64,000 nucleotides of DNA, from contig DAOUJJ010000011.1 of NCBI GenBank assembly GCA_034422835.1, positions 12,924 through 76,923 of the forward strand, in the 5' to 3' direction. Made by a program: the position numbers and the translations under genes. Positions 60,582-64,000 of the stretch are shown here, piece by piece (position 1 is the first letter of the stretch; each line of letters begins with the position of its first letter). Source of the DNA: VXMO01 sp034422835 (GTDB lineage Bacteria; Chloroflexota; Dehalococcoidia; UBA6926). The notes beneath the pieces were generated by a model. It searched no databases. It was not told where the DNA came from and was given only the letters and a program-made list of their open reading frames with translations.

Positions 60582-61734
60582 AGGATTCAACGCAGCAAGA
60601 GAGGTCGTCCAGGTACATCCCCGCCGCTCGGCGATCCTCAACCGCTTCCGTCGTGTCTATTCCGAGGCGCTGCGCAATCGCGTCAGCGATGACCGCGAAG
60701 CGCTGCCGGAACTTGTAGATGAAGCAGAAGTTCACGCCCCGGTGCTCGACTATAGGGCCGGAGAGGAACAGGCCGGGCACAAGCGTGGATTCGTCCGCCT
60801 CCTCCGTAACGATGGGAGCGCCGCCCTCGTTGTACTCGATCAGGTCCTGGATGTAGCCGAGCGACTTCTTGAAGCCGGTGGCAAGGATCGGGCGTGTCTC
60901 GCTCGGCCATTCACGGCCGTCCGAGGCCTGCACAATCCACGTGTCACCGTTCTCGCGCACGCACGTAATTTCAACATCCTCAACGAGCTCCACGTCACCC
61001 GTGGAATCGGCCCACTCAAGGCGTTCGCGGGAATACGGAGAGAGGGAGATGCTCGGATCCGGGTCTTCTCGCCTCCACGTCGCCGTCCGCGCCAGGACCG
61101 TCACGTTCTTCTCCAGCTGCACCAGCGAGACGGCCGCGTCTGCGGCGCTCTCGTACCCGCCGATCACCGTGAAACTGTCACCCTCGAGTTCTTGCCATGT
61201 GCTGACATCGGAGGAGTGGCAGCAGAATTCGGCGCCCTCGATCGAATTGCGGTTCGGGTACTGGAACTCTCCCGCCGCCCAGATCAGATGTCGCGCCCGC
61301 ACCGGCCGGTCGCTCGTCGTCAGCGTGAACGTCCCATTCTCCTCCACCGTGACGGAGGAGACGTCGATGCCGGCCTTCACCTGCAGCTCAAAGTGATTAA
61401 CAACGTTGTCGAGATACTGCGCGTACGCCTTGCCGCTGGGGTGTTCGCGGTCGAGCGTAAAGGCAGGCGACGTGCCGGGGACAATCGCATTGAGGTCGAG
61501 CAACCCAAACGCGTTTGACGTGAACGACGGCGTGATGAAACGCATCTCTTGCGGCCACCGGCGGAACGAGGCGCCGACCTCATGGCGATCAAGGATGATG
61601 ACGTCGTCGACACCAAACTCCTTGAGGGCCACCGCGGACCCGAGCCCTGCCGCTCCCGCGCCCACGATCACGACTTCGTGGAGCCGCGACCCATCCACCT
61701 TATCGCGCCACCGTCCCGTGTTCCGTTTGCTCAT
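60571..61734 (-). CDS. FAD-dependent oxidoreductase with Cys-rich tail
   Basis: 387 residues from ATG 61734, with GAGGAAGG upstream. The FAD motif VVIVGAGAAGLGSAVALKEFG is near residue 20, LIWAAGEFQYPN and the second nucleotide-binding FTVIGGYESAADAAVSL follow. It resembles the YpdA/CzcO-type flavoproteins. The last residues, LDDLSCCVESCAC, hold four Cys, which could bind a metal or act in thiol transfer. The 3' end overlaps the FeoB-like gene, suggesting shared metal or thiol chemistry. Confidence 0.85.
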   Translation of the reverse strand: MSKRNTGRWRDKVDGSRLHEVVIVGAGAAGLGSAVALKEFGVDDVIILDRHEVGASFRRWPQEMRFITPSFTSNAFGLLDLNAIVPGTSPAFTLDREHPSGKAYAQYLDNVVNHFELQVKAGIDVSSVTVEENGTFTLTTSDRPVRARHLIWAAGEFQYPNRNSIEGAEFCCHSSDVSTWQELEGDSFTVIGGYESAADAAVSLVQLEKNVTVLARTATWRREDPDPSISLSPYSRERLEWADSTGDVELVEDVEITCVRENGDTWIVQASDGREWPSETRPILATGFKKSLGYIQDLIEYNEGGAPIVTEEADESTLVPGLFLSGPIVEHRGVNFCFIYKFRQRFAVIADAIAQRLGIDTTEAVEDRRAAGMYLDDLSCCVESCAC

Positions 61735-61865
61735 CCGACCTTCCTCCGAACTTGCTGTTTGCAATCGAACGTGTTGCTTGCGATTCTACTGCCGCAAAGC
61801 TAGATATCGTCCCATGCCCACCCACTCGTGTCAATAATACCCTGCCCGCCCCGTCATTCCCAAAC

Positions 61866-61906
61866 CCACCCCCGTCATTCCCACGAAAGCGGGAATCCAG
61901 AAGAAA
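61866..61906. repeat. CGTCATTCCC-type repeat
   Basis: CGTCATTCCCACGAAAGCGGGAATCCAG, an imperfect palindrome; other copies are at 62438 and 63628. It overlaps the 3' end of the next gene. Confidence 0.75.
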
Positions 61907-62414
61907 GTCTGCGTACCACCAAAACATACTGCCTGACAAAACGACGAGACTCCGCGAGAGTACCAATATTTCCGGGAGGCTTGCGTGGGAAGGCCCCGAC
62001 TGACGCACCTGCTGGATCAGGGCCGGAAGGGCCTCCTCCTGAAGGACTACCGCCAGGATTGCTTGCTCCGCTGTCTTGCCCACTTCCATCGTCACCAAAT
62101 CGAGACTCGATGACCCATTGACCGGCTTTGTAGACGAGGTAACCACCGCCGAATCCAGCAAGAGCAACACCACCTGTCGCGACAGTAGCACCGGCGAGCC
62201 CAGCGACCCCAATCCCAGTACCGCCCGCAACAACCCCAAAGCCGCCAAGATGGGTGAAACTCAACGCCCAAGCACCACTTGCTAGAGCACTTATCGTCCC
62301 CGCTCTCTCAGCCCCGTCCGTCGTCCCCCAAACCTTCGCTCCCTTAACGCGGCCAGCCTCAAAACTCTTCCTTGCAAATCGCTCCGCGTTTGCACGCATA
62401 TCTTTGAAACGCAT
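61875..62414 (-). CDS. Glycine-rich hypothetical protein, tail from a repeat
   Basis: 179 residues. Residues 40-100 are Gly/Ala-rich and hydrophobic (GGTGIGVAGLAGATVATGGVALAGFGGGYL), followed by a low-complexity SGGGPSGPDP segment. It may be membrane-associated or bacteriocin-like. The final residues SSGFPLSWE are encoded by a repeat element. It is downstream of the EcsC-like gene, separated by another copy of the same repeat. Confidence 0.55.
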   Translation of the reverse strand: MRFKDMRANAERFARKSFEAGRVKGAKVWGTTDGAERAGTISALASGAWALSFTHLGGFGVVAGGTGIGVAGLAGATVATGGVALAGFGGGYLVYKAGQWVIESRFGDDGSGQDSGASNPGGSPSGGGPSGPDPAGASVGAFPRKPPGNIGTLAESRRFVRQYVLVVRRLSSGFPLSWE

Positions 62415-62437
62415 CTTGATCCTCCCTGCTCTTCAGC

Positions 62438-62468
62438 CGTCATTCCTGCGAAAGCGGGAATCCAGAAC
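62438..62468. repeat. CGTCATTCCTG-type repeat
   Basis: GTCATTCCTGCGAAAGCGGGAATCCAG between the EcsC-like gene and the glycine-rich gene. Confidence 0.75.
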
Positions 62469-62487
62469 CCGTATGGTGCCAAACAAC

Positions 62488-63531
62488 CTAGTCGGCTACA
62501 CCATCTGGGCCAAGCAGATCATCGAATTCGCTCAAACCCTCAATGGCAATCGTTCGCAGCTGCTGCTTGAATTCCTTGGCCATATGGCCAAATGTGACAG
62601 CCGTCATTCCGCCCGACACTGCCGCGCCCACCAAGGGAACAGCCTTGCTAACCGCGTTTCCGAATGATTGCCGCGTTACCCGTACCCCGACCTGCGCCGC
62701 CACAGTCTTGACGAGTGGGTAGTACCATGACTGCGCCAAAGCCGTTCTGGGCACATACTTCGCGGCTCCTTTGGCGGCCTGAGAGGCAACATGCGCCAAT
62801 CCCTTATTCGCCGCCTCAACGCCATGGAGGGCACCGAGAAGCAGAATCAGGCGATTCTCAGCCTCCTCGTCCAACTCCAATTCACCTTCAGGAAAGAGAT
62901 CCCGCCACCCGTAGAGGTAGGCCAGTTCTTGCGCGCAGACCAGGGCATGCCAATAGAACTGCGCAAGGTCTGCCGGGATAGTAGCCGCCATTAGCAGGCC
63001 GCCTGGGATTCCCGTCACAGTAGAAAAACCCGCCGCCTTTCGCAGGTGACTGTTGATGGTGGCATCCGCCAGCTTGTCGAGAGTCTCCATCGGGATACCG
63101 GCATCAACCGTGCTGGTCGCAACGGCCAGGCCAATGACTACGCCATCTGGAGCCTCGTATTGGCCAAGTTCTTTCCGCAGATAGCCCTCACGGTCAACCC
63201 GAAAGCCGGGGACCTTCACCGCAGCCGCAATCAGCCGGCGCACCACGACCTGTAGCCGATCATCCTCCATGTCTATGTCACCGATGTCCGAATCGCTCAC
63301 GTTCTCGTCTCTCTCCCTGAGCTTTCTCAGCTCCTCCATCGGGTTCTTGCCGTCCGGGCCATAGCCATGCGCGACGAGAAAATGCGGAATGTCTCCATAT
63401 TCGAGCCTGAGCACGGCCGCCTCTGCTCTCCGGTCATGGCTCGGCACAAAGAACGAACCGACTCGCTTGGTCTCCGCGCCGCATCCGCACCAACACTCGC
63501 CTGTTGGCATAAGTCTCTTTCTCTCTGCCAT
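62488..63531 (-). CDS. EcsC-family-like protein with N-terminal Cys motif
   Basis: 347 residues from ATG 63531, with GGGAAGGA upstream. The N-terminus has CWCGCG, a short Cys-rich motif, then SHDRRAEAAVLRLEYGD. From about residue 125 the sequence (GLAVATSTVDAGIPMETLDKLADA, GGLLMAATIPADLAQFYWHALV, and PLVGAAVSGGMTAVTFGHMA) resembles EcsC family proteins, which are of unknown function. No neighbour explains its role. Confidence 0.65.
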   Translation of the reverse strand: MAERKRLMPTGECWCGCGAETKRVGSFFVPSHDRRAEAAVLRLEYGDIPHFLVAHGYGPDGKNPMEELRKLRERDENVSDSDIGDIDMEDDRLQVVVRRLIAAAVKVPGFRVDREGYLRKELGQYEAPDGVVIGLAVATSTVDAGIPMETLDKLADATINSHLRKAAGFSTVTGIPGGLLMAATIPADLAQFYWHALVCAQELAYLYGWRDLFPEGELELDEEAENRLILLLGALHGVEAANKGLAHVASQAAKGAAKYVPRTALAQSWYYPLVKTVAAQVGVRVTRQSFGNAVSKAVPLVGAAVSGGMTAVTFGHMAKEFKQQLRTIAIEGLSEFDDLLGPDGVAD

Positions 63532-64000
63532 AATCATCATCCTTCCCGCAGGTTCTTCCGGCAATGATTGTCGGCAGTTACTGCCGGCATGTCAAGGGAT
63601 GACTGTTGTCTGACAGGGGCAACGAGTCCTGGATTCCCGCTTTCGCGGGAATGACGAGGGAGGGGCGCGCGGCGGTAATGGAGGCTTTAGATTCTTCGCT
63701 GCGCTCAGAATGACAGAGGTCACTCCCCCCCCGTTCGCCCTGAGCCTGTCGAAGGGCGCCCCCAAAAAATGTGACACCACCATTTGCACCTCCCCGCACG
63801 CCTGTCCTAAAGTCCCCCACAACAGGTCCTCCCCCGGCGGCGCGACAGCTAGCAGTTGAGCCGCCACCTGTTGTCCCCGGGAGCGCAAAAAAGGAGGGCG
63901 CTCACCACATGGGGCGCATCGGTGCCAAAACCTTCGGTTTCCCGGCCAGGAAACCACGACGGGTCGCACGCGGCCGCGGAGCGATCAGTGACGGTGGGCT
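63532..64000. other. Repeat-rich intergenic end of the window
   Basis: Contains GGATTCCCGCTTTCGCGGG (63628-63650), TTCTTCGCTGCGCTCAGAATG (63691-63712) and a CTGAGCCTGTCGAAGGGC unit (63730-63757). The minus-strand open frames here consist largely of repeat sequence and look spurious. Nothing else is recognised up to position 64000. Confidence 0.65.

Noticed and set aside
61866..63757. CRISPR array from recurring CATTCCC units
   Set aside because: Copies are far apart and in intergenic DNA, with no regular spacers or cas genes.
63592..63969. Minus-strand open frame at the window end
   Set aside because: Most of its length is made of dispersed palindromic repeats read through.

Overview
The window looks like a high-GC chromosomal contig from an uncultivated Chloroflexota bacterium, probably Dehalococcoidia/SAR202-like. 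This is an inference from gene content: a beta' subunit with a large N-terminal coiled-coil insertion, a GlnR-like orphan regulator beside two glutamine synthetases and a large glutamate synthase, Gram-positive-type SOS boxes at recA, a 5S rRNA gene standing alone, two crotonase paralogues, and many dispersed palindromic repeats. No 16S gene is present to settle it.

Layout. 1-1245: a partial HNH nuclease, a small unknown protein and a lipoprotein thermonuclease. 1308-3586: gatB, secG, a HAD-family protein. 3610-8691 (minus): leuS-ispD-ispF-cysS, four genes each overlapping the next by 1 nt. 8806-10668: a bifunctional-nuclease-family protein and an AAA/DUF4143 ATPase. 10673-19037: rpoB-rpoC with promoter, leader hairpin and strong terminator. 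19077-20950: a small membrane protein, a DUF1461 membrane protein and lipA. 21015-29433: the nitrogen block (GlnR-like regulator, two glnA, gltB). 29622-30983: a nucleotidyltransferase and CDP-alcohol phosphotransferase pair. 31070-31970: antitoxins and a PIN toxin. 32109: a crotonase. 33602-37458: a ferric-iron ABC transporter.

37387-39838 is an AT-richer island (Mrr-like endonuclease, XRE regulator, ImmA/IrrE peptidase, DUF3892 protein) bounded by a 50-bp direct repeat that copies the 3' end of the iron-transporter ATPase gene. The same operator, TTGCG-N6-CGCAA, lies at both of its promoters. This is the best candidate for an undescribed system. 39976-47741 returns to housekeeping genes: FmdB zinc ribbons, inositol-monophosphatase-like, VWA protein, 5S rRNA, tRNA m1A methyltransferase, aminotransferase, tRNA-Gly, ffh.

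47838-52639 (minus) is an accessory cluster with two EEP-family nucleases, a probable PD-(D/E)XK protein and a toxin-antitoxin cassette that appears to have inserted between the two EEP genes, leaving an 11-codon stub. Its PIN toxin is frameshifted. 52888-53840 is a second TA locus with duplicated antitoxins. 53910-61734 holds a second crotonase, recA with two SOS boxes, rny-ymdB-PHP, a FeoB-like permease without its GTPase domain, and a flavoprotein with a cysteine-rich tail. 61875-64000 ends with a glycine-rich protein, an EcsC-like protein and repeat-filled DNA.

Several first genes (gatB, gltB, ffh, the tRNA methyltransferase, the AAA ATPase) have a TANNNT-like -10 element 5-9 nt before the start codon and no Shine-Dalgarno, suggesting leaderless mRNAs; other genes have clear GGAGG-type sites.
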